Source: Lautropia sp. SCN 70-15 (GTDB lineage: Bacteria > Pseudomonadota > Gammaproteobacteria > Burkholderiales > Burkholderiaceae_E). Taken from it: DNA of 8,211 nucleotides. The DNA lies in assembly GCA_001724315.1 (NCBI GenBank), contig MEEC01000112.1, positions 1-8,211 of the forward strand. Direction: 5' to 3'. The notes below the pieces were generated by a model. The model was given only the letters and a program-made list of their open reading frames with translations. It was not told the DNA's origin and did not search any database. Numbering within the stretch: the stretch's first letter is position 1; every line of letters begins with the position of its first letter. A program made the position numbers and the translations under genes. Positions 1 through 7,573 of this stretch are shown here, one piece after another.

Positions 1-872
1 CCGGCAAGGAGCTCGCCGCGCACGCGATCCACGTGTTGAGCAAGCGGCGCGACGAATCGATGGTGATGGTGAACGCTGCCGCGATGCCCGCCACGCTCGT
101 CGAGAGCGAGTTGTTCGGATACGAGCCCGGCGCGTTCACCGGCGCCGAGCGGAAGGGCCGCCGGGGAAAGTTCGAGCAGGCCGACAAGGGCACGCTCTTC
201 TTCGACGAGATCGGCGACATGCCGATCGAGATCCAGGTGAAGCTCCTGAGGGTGCTGCAGGACGGTTCGTTCGAGCGGGTCGGCGGAGACAAGCCGCGCG
301 TTTCCGACTTTCGCCTGATTTCCGCAAGCAATCGCGACTTCCAGTCTATGATCGACGCCGGAAGCTTTCGCCTGGACCTCTTCTACCGGATCAGCGCGGT
401 AACCTTGCAGATGCCGCCCCTGCGAGACCGGCTGGACGACATCGAGCTGCTCGCGAACCAGGCGCTGTACGACTTCGCGATCCGGCATTCGACCAAGCAG
501 AAGACGCTCGCCCCCGACGTGGTTCCCTTCCTGCAGCACCAGAAGTGGCCTGGCAACGTGCGCCAGCTGATGCATGCGGTCGAGAGCGCTGCGATCTTCG
601 CCGACTCCGACGTCGTGACGATCGACGATTTCCAGTTCCGGGGGGCGAGTCACGAGCTGCCCGTCGCATCCTCCGCCGGAGTGCACCCCGCGGACGAGGC
701 ACCGCCGATCAATAGCGGATCCTCCGTTCGGGAAGCCGTCGGGCAGGTCGAGGAGCAACTGATCCGTGACGCGATGCAGCGCTTTCGCGGAAACAAGAAG
801 CGCGTGGCCACCGAATTGGGGATATCGCGCTCGTACCTGTACAAGCGCCTGGCCGCCATGGGGCTGGATTGA
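1..872 (+). CDS. Sigma-54-dependent transcriptional activator, AAA+ and Fis-type HTH (5' partial)
   Basis: This is the C-terminal part of a bacterial enhancer-binding protein, which uses ATP hydrolysis to open promoters held by sigma-54 RNA polymerase. The frame is open at the left edge. The first complete codons read GKEL, the end of the Walker A motif, and the split first codon (xCC) fits the Thr of GTGKE, so the N-terminal sensor domain is missing. Counting that Gly as residue 1, 289 residues remain. GAFTGA, the sigma-54 contact loop, is at 43-48. Walker B (GTLFFDEIGD) is at 63-72, a sensor I region (SASNRD) at 107-112, and arginine-finger candidates R123 and R129 lie in FRLDLFYR. Sensor II WPGNVRQL is at 182-189. 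A Fis-family helix-turn-helix ends the protein (about 245-289, with NKKRVATELGISRSYLYKRL). All AAA+ motifs are intact. The regulon and input signal cannot be read from this fragment. Its G+C is lower than that of its neighbours. Confidence 0.95.
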   Translation, partial: GKELAAHAIHVLSKRRDESMVMVNAAAMPATLVESELFGYEPGAFTGAERKGRRGKFEQADKGTLFFDEIGDMPIEIQVKLLRVLQDGSFERVGGDKPRVSDFRLISASNRDFQSMIDAGSFRLDLFYRISAVTLQMPPLRDRLDDIELLANQALYDFAIRHSTKQKTLAPDVVPFLQHQKWPGNVRQLMHAVESAAIFADSDVVTIDDFQFRGASHELPVASSAGVHPADEAPPINSGSSVREAVGQVEEQLIRDAMQRFRGNKKRVATELGISRSYLYKRLAAMGLD

Positions 873-876
873 AGCG

Positions 877-2910
877 CTAGCGGGCCAGCATCGCCCTCAG
901 CCCCGCCAGCTTCGCCTTCGCCGCGTCCGCGCTGACCGTGGCGCCGGCCTTGGGCTGCGCGTCGAGCTGCATCTCGGTCAGGAAGCGCGAGGGCACCTGC
1001 GGGTACTTCTCGCGGCCGCGCTTGCGCTCGCGGCACCAGGTGAGGGTGAGGCTGCGCTGGGCGCGGGTCACCGCCACGTACATCAGGCGGCGCTCTTCCT
1101 CGATGCGGGCGGCCTCGCGGCCGGGCCGGCCCTTGCCCTCGCCGGGCTCGTCGGCGCCGGCCTCTTCGGTCTCTTCGCGCGCCAGCCCGCCGTGGTGCGG
1201 CAGCAGCCCTTCCTCGCAGCCCACGATGAACACGTGCGGAAACTCCAGGCCCTTGGACGCGTGGATGGTCGTGAGGCGCACCGCGTCGGCATCGGCGTCC
1301 TTGCGGTCGAGCTGCGACAGCAGGCTCACGGTCTGGGCCAGTTGCAGCAGCGTCGAGCCCTCTTCCTCGGCGCGCTTCTTGAGCCAGTCGACGAAGTCGC
1401 TCACGTTCTGCCAGCGCCCCGCGGCGACCTTGTCGTCGGCGGTGGCGAACAGGTGGCCGCGATAGTCGATGGCCGACAGCAGGTCGTCGAGCACCTGCGC
1501 GGCCGGCTCGCGCTGCGCGCGCCAGGCGATCCGGTTCACGAACTCGCCGAACTCGCGCAAGGGCTCGAGCTGGCGCGGGGCGATCCGCTGCTCGCAGCCC
1601 AGCTCGAACATCGTGGCGAACATCGACTGGTGACGCTCGCCCGCGTAGGTGCCCAACGCGGTGAGCGTGGTGGTGCCCACGCCGCGCTTGGGCGTGGTGA
1701 CCGCGCGGATGAAGGCGGGATCGTCGTCGTCGTTGGCCAGCAGCCGCAGGTAGGCGAGCAGGTCGCGGATCTCGGCGCGCTCGAAGAAGGACTGGCCGCC
1801 CGACAGCACGTAGGGAATCTTCTCCTTGCGCAGCGCCTGCTCGACGATCCGCGCCTGGTGGTTGCCGCGGTACAGGATCGCGTAGTCGGCGAACTTGCCG
1901 CGCCGCTCGAACTTGTGCGCCTGCAGCCGCGAGACCACGGATTCGGCCTCGGCCTCGTCGCTGTCGCAGGGCACCACGATCACCGGGTCGCCCGGGCCGT
2001 GCTCGGACCACAGCTTCTTCTCGTGCAGCTTGGGGTTGTGCGCGATCAGCCGGTTGGCCGCGGTCAGGATGTTCACGCTCGAGCGGTAGTTCTGCTCGAG
2101 CTTGATCACCTTCAGGTTCGGGAAGTCGGTGGACAGCCGGTTCAGGTTCTCCAGCGTGGCGCCGCGCCAGCCGTAGATCGACTGGTCGTCGTCGCCCACC
2201 GCGGTAAAGGCGGCGCGCGGGCCCACCAACATCTTGAGCAGCTCGTACTGGCAGGCGTTGGTGTCCTGGTATTCGTCGACCAGCAGGTAGCGCAGCTTCT
2301 CGCGCCAGGCGCGGGCGACCTCGTCGTGCTCGCGCAGCAGCCTGACCGGCAGGCCGATCAGGTCGTCGAAGTCCACCGCCTGATAGGCGACCAGCGTGGC
2401 GGCGTAGTCGCGGTAGGCGCGCGCGACCTGGTGCTCGAGCTCGTCGGCGGCGTTCGCGGCGGCGGTGTCGGGGTCGACCAGCGCGTTCTTCCACAGCGAG
2501 ATCCGGTGCTGGGCGTTGCGCGCGACCTTGCGGTCGGTGGTGCCCAGCGCGGTCTGAAGAATCCCGGCCGCGTCGTCGGAGTCGAGGATGGAGAAGTTGC
2601 GCTTGAGGCCCAGCGCCTGGCCGTCGCGGCGCAGCATCTGCACGCCCAGCGAGTGGAAGGTGCTGACCAGCGGCCGCTCGGCCTCGGGCAGCTTCACCAT
2701 CTTGCCGAGGCGCTCGGCCATCTCCTGCGCGGCCTTGTTGGTGAAGGTGATCGCGCCGATCGCCCGCGAGGGAAAGCCGGCCTCGATCAGCCGCACGATC
2801 TTCTGGGTGATCACGCGCGTCTTGCCGCTGCCCGCGCCGGCGATCACCAGGCAGGGGCCATCGAGGTAGCGGATCGCTTCGCGCTGGGCGGGATTGAGCT
2901 GGGCGGACAT
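877..2910 (-). CDS. rep: ATP-dependent DNA helicase Rep (UvrD/Rep, superfamily 1A)
   Basis: Rep is a 3'-5' DNA helicase that works with the replisome, clearing proteins ahead of the fork and helping restart. The predicted protein is 677 residues (E. coli Rep is 673) and matches the remembered Rep sequence along its length. Motifs in order: Q motif LNPAQREAI (5-13), Walker A AGAGSGKT (24-31), motif Ia TFTNKAAQEM (55-64), Walker B DEYQDT (212-217), motif III GDDDQSIYGWRGA (239-251), motif IV LEQNYRSS (271-278), motif V TIHASKGLEF (548-557) and motif VI EERRLMYVAVTRA (605-617). UvrD has the same motifs, but YAILYRGNHQAR, SGGQSFFERAEI and the C-terminal LAGLRAMLAR favour Rep. The ATG at 2910 puts the Q motif at the usual distance from the start. 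The frame stays open upstream, but that stretch resembles nothing. No good Shine-Dalgarno precedes this ATG. A charged, Gly-rich insert lies at about 573-604. The gene is monocistronic here. Confidence 0.96.
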   Translation of the reverse strand: MSAQLNPAQREAIRYLDGPCLVIAGAGSGKTRVITQKIVRLIEAGFPSRAIGAITFTNKAAQEMAERLGKMVKLPEAERPLVSTFHSLGVQMLRRDGQALGLKRNFSILDSDDAAGILQTALGTTDRKVARNAQHRISLWKNALVDPDTAAANAADELEHQVARAYRDYAATLVAYQAVDFDDLIGLPVRLLREHDEVARAWREKLRYLLVDEYQDTNACQYELLKMLVGPRAAFTAVGDDDQSIYGWRGATLENLNRLSTDFPNLKVIKLEQNYRSSVNILTAANRLIAHNPKLHEKKLWSEHGPGDPVIVVPCDSDEAEAESVVSRLQAHKFERRGKFADYAILYRGNHQARIVEQALRKEKIPYVLSGGQSFFERAEIRDLLAYLRLLANDDDDPAFIRAVTTPKRGVGTTTLTALGTYAGERHQSMFATMFELGCEQRIAPRQLEPLREFGEFVNRIAWRAQREPAAQVLDDLLSAIDYRGHLFATADDKVAAGRWQNVSDFVDWLKKRAEEEGSTLLQLAQTVSLLSQLDRKDADADAVRLTTIHASKGLEFPHVFIVGCEEGLLPHHGGLAREETEEAGADEPGEGKGRPGREAARIEEERRLMYVAVTRAQRSLTLTWCRERKRGREKYPQVPSRFLTEMQLDAQPKAGATVSADAAKAKLAGLRAMLAR

Positions 2911-3038
2911 CGGGTGCTGCAGGAAGGGGACGGATTCTAACCCGGCGTCCGCATTGGCCGACCCGATTGCTGCGGTGTCCTGCGCCTGCCGGACTGCGGC
3001 GGTTATCTTGGATTCGCCCTGACCGACGGGAGCCGCCC
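2911..3038. promoter_or_regulatory. Divergent intergenic region between rep and the flavocytochrome operon
   Basis: These 128 bases separate two divergently transcribed genes and should hold both promoters. On the minus strand TAGAAT (2934-2939) matches five of six bases of a sigma-70 -10 box and lies about 24 bases from the rep ATG, but no convincing -35 stands 16-18 bases upstream. On the plus strand TATCTT (3004-3009) is a weak -10 candidate, also without a recognisable -35. The assignment rests mainly on position. No clear operator or riboswitch was seen. Confidence 0.4.
3028..3032 (+). promoter_or_regulatory. Ribosome binding site that decides the TTG start of the flavocytochrome gene
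   Basis: GGGAG ends six bases before the TTG at 3039. No ATG or GTG in the same frame nearby has a comparable site, so this sequence supports TTG as the start. It leaves a short basic cytoplasmic N-terminus (KTIRKR) ahead of the first membrane segment. Confidence 0.6.
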
Positions 3039-4517
3039 TTGAGCGCAGCGAAGACGATCCGCAAGCGAGAGCCCCTCGATGCCGGCGCCGCGAGGCCGAC
3101 CACGGCCGCAGCCGCGCTGCTCGTCGCCTACGTGGCCATCGCGGCACTGCCGGTCGCGCTGGCCTGGGCCCGCGGGCTGCCGCCCCGGCCCTGGCTCGAC
3201 GAGCTGTCGTCCGCGCTGGCAATGACCAGCCTGATGGTCCTGGCGGTGGAGTTCGCACTGTCGGGCCGGATCAGGACCGTGTCGTCGCCGGTGGGAATCG
3301 ATGCGGCGATGCGGATGCACCAGCTCCTGGCCCGCCCGGCGCTGCTCTACCTGCTCGTCCATCCGATGATGTACACGCTGCCGCTGGTCGATCGGCCCTG
3401 GGACGACACGCGTGCCGAGACCCTCGCGCTGACGCCGGCCGCCACGCTCACCGGGCTGGCGGCCTGGGTGCTGCTGATGCTGCTGGTGCCGGCCGCGATC
3501 TTCCGGGATCGAATTCCGTACCGCTACGAGACCTGGCGACTTTCGCACGCGCTGGGCGCGGCGGCGCTGATGGCGCTGGGCATCCACCATGCGCTGGACG
3601 CAGGCCGGTATTCGGGCGCGGCCCCGCTGTCCTGGCTGTGGGGGCTGGCGGCGGCGCTTTGCGCGCTGGCGCTGGCCAACGTGTGGCTGTTCCGGCCGAT
3701 CGCGATGTCGCGCCGGCCCTGGCGGGTCACCCGGCTCGAGCGGATCGCGCCGCGCACCTGGACGCTGGCGTTGCGGGCCGACGGCCACGACGGCGGCAGC
3801 TTCCACGCCGGGCAGTTCGCCTGGATCAAGACGGGCAGCGCCTGGCGGCTGTCCGACCACCCCTTCTCGATTGCGTCGGCCCCAGGCCGCCTGCCGGAGA
3901 TCGAGTTCCTGATCAAGGAAGCCGGAGACTTCACCGGCGCGCTGCCCGGCACGGTCGCGCCGGGCGCGCGGGTCTTCCTCGACGCGCCCTACGGCAACTT
4001 CACGCTGGAGGGCCGTGACGGCGAAGGACTGATGCTGATCGCCGGCGGCGTGGGCCTGGCCCCGGTGATGTCGCTGCTGCGCGAACTGGCCGCGCGCGGC
4101 GAGCGCCGGCCCGTCGTGCTGGCGGTGGGCAACCGCATTGCCGAACAGATCGTCTTCGCGGACGAACTGCGCGAGATGGCCGGCCGGCTGGACCTGACCG
4201 TGCATCAGGTGCTCGGCGAGCCGCCGCCCGGCTGGCCGGGCCTCGTCGGCCAGCTCGACCCCGACACGCTGCGCCCGCTCCTGCCCGTGCCGGCGCCCGA
4301 GCGCTGGCTCTACTTCGTGTGCGGACCCACGCCGATGATCGATTCTGTCGAGGACGCGCTCGATCGCGCGGGCGTGCCGCTCGAGCAGATCGTGGCCGAG
4401 CGCTTCCGCTATGACGGTGGCAGGCCCGGGCGGCGCGAGCGCAGAATGATGGCGCTATTCGCCGCGGTGGCGGCGGCCAACCTGCTGGTCGCGCTCGCCT
4501 TCGCGCTCAGGAGTTGA
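3039..4517 (+). CDS. NOX/ferric-reductase-like membrane flavocytochrome (haem, FAD and NAD(P) domains)
   Basis: This is a membrane oxidoreductase predicted to pass electrons from cytoplasmic NAD(P)H through FAD and two haems across the inner membrane. The protein is 492 residues from the TTG start. The N-terminal half has about six hydrophobic segments (near 22-45, 58-74, 95-115, 134-156, 168-186, 195-218). Histidine pairs H94/H108 and H170/H183 (or H184) are spaced 14 and 13 residues, as in the bis-haem ligands of NOX2. The C-terminal half is a ferredoxin-reductase-type module: FAD motif HPFSIAS (274-280), dinucleotide-binding AGGVGLAP (335-342), CGPTPM (429-433 region) and the terminal ERFRYDGG (454-461). 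A further hydrophobic segment at about 470-490 follows, which is unusual. The natural acceptor (ferric iron, oxygen or a protein) cannot be read from the sequence. The thioesterase gene starts two bases after the stop, so the two are probably cotranscribed. Superfamily is sure, substrate is not. Confidence 0.88.
   Translation: MSAAKTIRKREPLDAGAARPTTAAAALLVAYVAIAALPVALAWARGLPPRPWLDELSSALAMTSLMVLAVEFALSGRIRTVSSPVGIDAAMRMHQLLARPALLYLLVHPMMYTLPLVDRPWDDTRAETLALTPAATLTGLAAWVLLMLLVPAAIFRDRIPYRYETWRLSHALGAAALMALGIHHALDAGRYSGAAPLSWLWGLAAALCALALANVWLFRPIAMSRRPWRVTRLERIAPRTWTLALRADGHDGGSFHAGQFAWIKTGSAWRLSDHPFSIASAPGRLPEIEFLIKEAGDFTGALPGTVAPGARVFLDAPYGNFTLEGRDGEGLMLIAGGVGLAPVMSLLRELAARGERRPVVLAVGNRIAEQIVFADELREMAGRLDLTVHQVLGEPPPGWPGLVGQLDPDTLRPLLPVPAPERWLYFVCGPTPMIDSVEDALDRAGVPLEQIVAERFRYDGGRPGRRERRMMALFAAVAAANLLVALAFALRS
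4509..4513 (+). promoter_or_regulatory. Shine-Dalgarno of the thioesterase gene, inside the end of the upstream gene
   Basis: AGGAG lies six bases before the ATG at 4520 and within the last codons of the flavocytochrome gene. It selects the ATG at 4520 over the in-frame TTG at 4514, which would sit directly against this site. It also supports coupled translation of the two genes. Confidence 0.75.
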
Positions 4518-4519
4518 CG

Positions 4520-4927
4520 ATGACCGAACTCGAAGCCCTGCAGAAGCGACTGGAGCCGCTCTTCCCCGGCCTGATGGGCGTGAAGCTGGTGGAGGTGTCG
4601 CCCGACCGGGTGGTGGCCACGATGGCGGTGCGGCCCGACCTGTGCACCGCGGGCGGCATCCTGCACGGGGGCGCCTGCATGGCCTTCGCCGACACGCTGG
4701 GCGCGGTCGGCACGGTGGTCAACCTGCCGCCGGGCGCGCGCACGACGACCACCGACTCGAGCACCAAGTTCATCGCCGGCGCGCCGGTGGGCAGCACGGT
4801 GACCGGCGAGTCGACCGCCTTTCACAAGGGGCGCAGCACGATGGTCTGGCAGACGCTGGTCAGGAACGAGGCGGGCAAGCTCTGCGCGGTGGTCACGCAG
4901 ACGCAGCTTGTGATGGTGGACAGGTAG
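4520..4927 (+). CDS. PaaI-family hotdog-fold acyl-CoA thioesterase
   Basis: The product is a 135-residue single-domain hotdog thioesterase, the usual length for the PaaI/YdiI group, predicted to hydrolyse acyl- or aryl-CoA thioesters in the cytoplasm as an oligomer. The signature GGILHGGACMAFADTLG (45-61) contains the HGG turn at 49-51, which forms part of the active site. D58 stands where the catalytic acidic residue lies in this family (Asp in PaaI, Glu in EntH/YdiI). The later TTTTDSSTKFIAGAPVG (75-91) is the typical second conserved stretch. No signal peptide or membrane segment is seen. Substrate preference cannot be decided. PaaI proper belongs to phenylacetate gene clusters, and no other paa gene is visible, so no symbol is given. 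It follows the flavocytochrome gene by two bases and ends seven bases before the stop of the convergent crotonase gene. Confidence 0.9.
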   Translation: MTELEALQKRLEPLFPGLMGVKLVEVSPDRVVATMAVRPDLCTAGGILHGGACMAFADTLGAVGTVVNLPPGARTTTTDSSTKFIAGAPVGSTVTGESTAFHKGRSTMVWQTLVRNEAGKLCAVVTQTQLVMVDR

Positions 4928-4933
4928 TTGCGC

Positions 4934-5761
<828 letters not shown>

Positions 5762-5875
5762 GGCGGCTCGCTTGTTGTGGGCGCGGCTACTATATTGCAC
5801 GAGCTCGCGAGCCGGCCGCTTCGAATCGATCGAGCGTGCCAGGCCGGAGACGACCCGAACAGGAGACACGAACCG
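5762..5875. promoter_or_regulatory. Divergent intergenic region between the crotonase and acyl-CoA ligase genes
   Basis: These 114 bases lie between two divergent starts. An AT-rich patch at 5788-5796 (TACTATATT) stands out against the GC-rich surroundings and reads as a possible -10 element both ways: TATATT (5791-5796) on plus and TATAGT (5789-5794) on minus. TTGTTG at 5772-5777 could be a plus-strand -35, but its 13-base spacer is too short. A perfect 10-base palindrome, GCTCGCGAGC (5803-5812), lies just beyond the patch and could be an operator half or chance. Promoter function is inferred from position and composition. Confidence 0.45.
5861..5866 (+). promoter_or_regulatory. Ribosome binding site of the acyl-CoA ligase gene
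   Basis: AGGAGA lies nine bases before the ATG at 5876. This decides the start, because the same frame stays open for more than 900 bases upstream, where it only mirrors the opposite-strand crotonase gene. Confidence 0.75.
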
Positions 5876-7573
5876 ATGAACCGCCCCGCCACCGGGCGCC
5901 TGCACGACAGGGCCTGGCCCAAGCGCGTGCCGCACGACATTCCCCGCCTCGAAACCACGCTCTGGGAGAACCTGGAGATCTCGGCGCGCCGTTATCCGGA
6001 CAAGCCTGCGCTGATCTTCTTCGGACGCCGGATCTCCTACGCGGAGCTGAAGGCGATGGTCGACCGGCTGGCGGGCTGGCTCGAGCGCGACGCCGGCGTG
6101 AAGCACGGCGACCGGGTCGTGCTGATGCTGCAGAACTCGCCGCAGTTCGCGATCGGCTTCTACGCGATCATGCGGGTGGGGGCCGCCGTGGTGCCGGCCA
6201 ACCCGATGAGCCGCGCCGACGAGCTGTCGCACTACATCGCCGACTCGGGCGCGAAAGTGGCGATCTGCGCCGGCGACCTGGCGCCGCACGTGATCCGCGG
6301 CAGCGAGCAGCTCGACGAGGGCCAGCGCCTGCGGCACCTGCTGGTGGCCCGCTACGCCGACCTGATGCCCGCCGAGCCCGAGCCCGAGGACCGCCCGCCC
6401 GAGGCCTGGAACGACTGGCTGGCCGCCGACCCCGACCTGCCCGCATGGGGCGCGCGCTGGGCCGATGCGATGGCGCTCGCGCGCGAGCCCGGCCCCTACG
6501 CCGGCAAGCCCGACGACCTGGTCGCGCTCGGCTACACCTCGGGCACCACCGGCAGGCCCAAGGGCTGCATGCACACCCACCGCACGATCGGCCACAACAC
6601 GGTGGCCGGCGCGCTGTGGAGCCACGCCAGCGCGGCCGACGTGGGCTTCGGCGTGGTGCCGATGTTCCACATCACCGGCATGCAGTACTCGATGCACGTG
6701 CCGATCTGGCTGGGTTCCACCAACGTGGTGCTGCCGCGCTGGGACCGCGAGCTGGCCGGGCGCATCATCTCGCGCTACCGGGTGACCACCTGGACCAACA
6801 TCCCGACGATGATCATCGACCTGCTGGGCAGCCCGAACATCGCGAGCTTCGACCTGAGCAGCCTGGAGCAGATCGGCGGCGGCGGCGCGGCCATGCCGCA
6901 AGCGGTGGCCGAGAAGCTCGAGAAGCAGTTCGGCCTGCGCTACATGGAAGGCTACGGGCTCACCGAGACCGCCGCGCCGACCCACTCGAACCCGTCGCAG
7001 GCGCCCAAGCTCCAGTGCCTGGGCATTCCCTTCGTGGGGGTGGATTCGCGGATCGTGGACCCCACGACCCTGAAGGAGCTGCCGCAGGGCGAGACCGGCG
7101 AGATCGTGGTGAACGGCCCGCAGGTCTTCGTGGGCTACTGGGAGCGGCCGGCCGAGACCGAGGCCGCCTTCTTCGAGCTCGACGGCAAGCGCTTCTTCCG
7201 CACCGGCGACCTGGGCCGCGTCGACGAGGACGGCTACTACTTCATCACCGACCGGCTCAAGCGGATGATCAACGCGAGCGGCTACAAGGTGTGGCCGGCC
7301 GAGGTCGAGACGATGCTGTTCCGCCACCCCGCGGTGCAGGAGGCCTGCGTGATCGCCGCGCGCGACCCCTACCGCGGCGAAACGGTGAAGGCGGTGATCG
7401 TGCTGCGCCACGAGGCGCGCGGACGCACCACCGCCGACGACATCCGCAGCTGGGCGCGCGAGCAGATGGCCGCCTACAAGGTGCCGCAATACGTGGAGTT
7501 CGTCGACGCGCTGCCCAAGTCGGGCTCGGGCAAGGTGATGTGGCGGCTGCTGCAGGAGAAGGAACAGGCATGA
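5876..7573 (+). CDS. AMP-forming acyl-CoA synthetase (long-chain fatty-acid-CoA ligase type)
   Basis: This is a 565-residue member of the adenylate-forming (ANL) superfamily. It activates a carboxylic acid with ATP to an acyl-adenylate and then transfers it to CoA. The phosphate-binding loop YTSGTTGRPKG is at 220-230, YGLTET (motif A5) at 360-365, the ribose-binding Asp in RTGD at 442-445, the hinge region DRLKRM at 459-464, and the C-terminal lysine of the adenylation step is K553 in PKSGSGKVMW. The large N-terminal domain and the mobile C-terminal domain (from about 460) are both complete. A proline- and glutamate-rich stretch near 164-177 is probably a surface loop. The sequence resembles ligases annotated as long-chain-fatty-acid-CoA ligase, but the motifs do not settle the substrate: medium-chain or aromatic acids are possible. 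It is divergent from the crotonase gene, and its stop overlaps the NYN gene start. Confidence 0.93.
   Translation: MNRPATGRLHDRAWPKRVPHDIPRLETTLWENLEISARRYPDKPALIFFGRRISYAELKAMVDRLAGWLERDAGVKHGDRVVLMLQNSPQFAIGFYAIMRVGAAVVPANPMSRADELSHYIADSGAKVAICAGDLAPHVIRGSEQLDEGQRLRHLLVARYADLMPAEPEPEDRPPEAWNDWLAADPDLPAWGARWADAMALAREPGPYAGKPDDLVALGYTSGTTGRPKGCMHTHRTIGHNTVAGALWSHASAADVGFGVVPMFHITGMQYSMHVPIWLGSTNVVLPRWDRELAGRIISRYRVTTWTNIPTMIIDLLGSPNIASFDLSSLEQIGGGGAAMPQAVAEKLEKQFGLRYMEGYGLTETAAPTHSNPSQAPKLQCLGIPFVGVDSRIVDPTTLKELPQGETGEIVVNGPQVFVGYWERPAETEAAFFELDGKRFFRTGDLGRVDEDGYYFITDRLKRMINASGYKVWPAEVETMLFRHPAVQEACVIAARDPYRGETVKAVIVLRHEARGRTTADDIRSWAREQMAAYKVPQYVEFVDALPKSGSGKVMWRLLQEKEQA
7559..7563 (+). promoter_or_regulatory. 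Shine-Dalgarno of the NYN-domain gene, within the ligase coding sequence
   Basis: AAGGA lies six bases before the ATG at 7570, with AGGAG just upstream at 7554-7558. Together with the ATGA overlap of stop and start (7570-7573), this supports translational coupling to the ligase gene. Confidence 0.65.

Noticed and set aside
33..35. TTG at 33 as the start of the sigma-54 activator.
   Set aside because: The codons before it encode GKELAAHAIHV, the end of Walker A and its following helix, so the gene clearly continues to the left of the window.
766..2940. A plus-strand open frame of about 724 codons opposite rep.
   Set aside because: Its product is rich in Gly, Ala, Leu, Arg and His with no recognisable motif, and it mirrors the codon pattern of rep in GC-rich DNA. 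Rep has the full helicase motif set, so this frame is a shadow.
2967..3038. Earlier TTG start at 2967 for the flavocytochrome.
   Set aside because: There is no ribosome binding site before it, and it would add a nondescript Arg/Pro-rich stretch. TTG at 3039 has GGGAG six bases upstream.
2911..3258. N-terminal extension of Rep beyond the ATG at 2910.
   Set aside because: The extension is Arg/Ala/Pro-rich, overlaps the divergent flavocytochrome gene and has no counterpart in Rep. The Q motif is correctly placed from the ATG at 2910.
5762..7489. A minus-strand open frame running opposite the ligase and continuing into the crotonase.
   Set aside because: It is a compositional shadow of the ligase, rich in His, Val, Arg and Gly without motifs. 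The crotonase has its own ATG at 5761.
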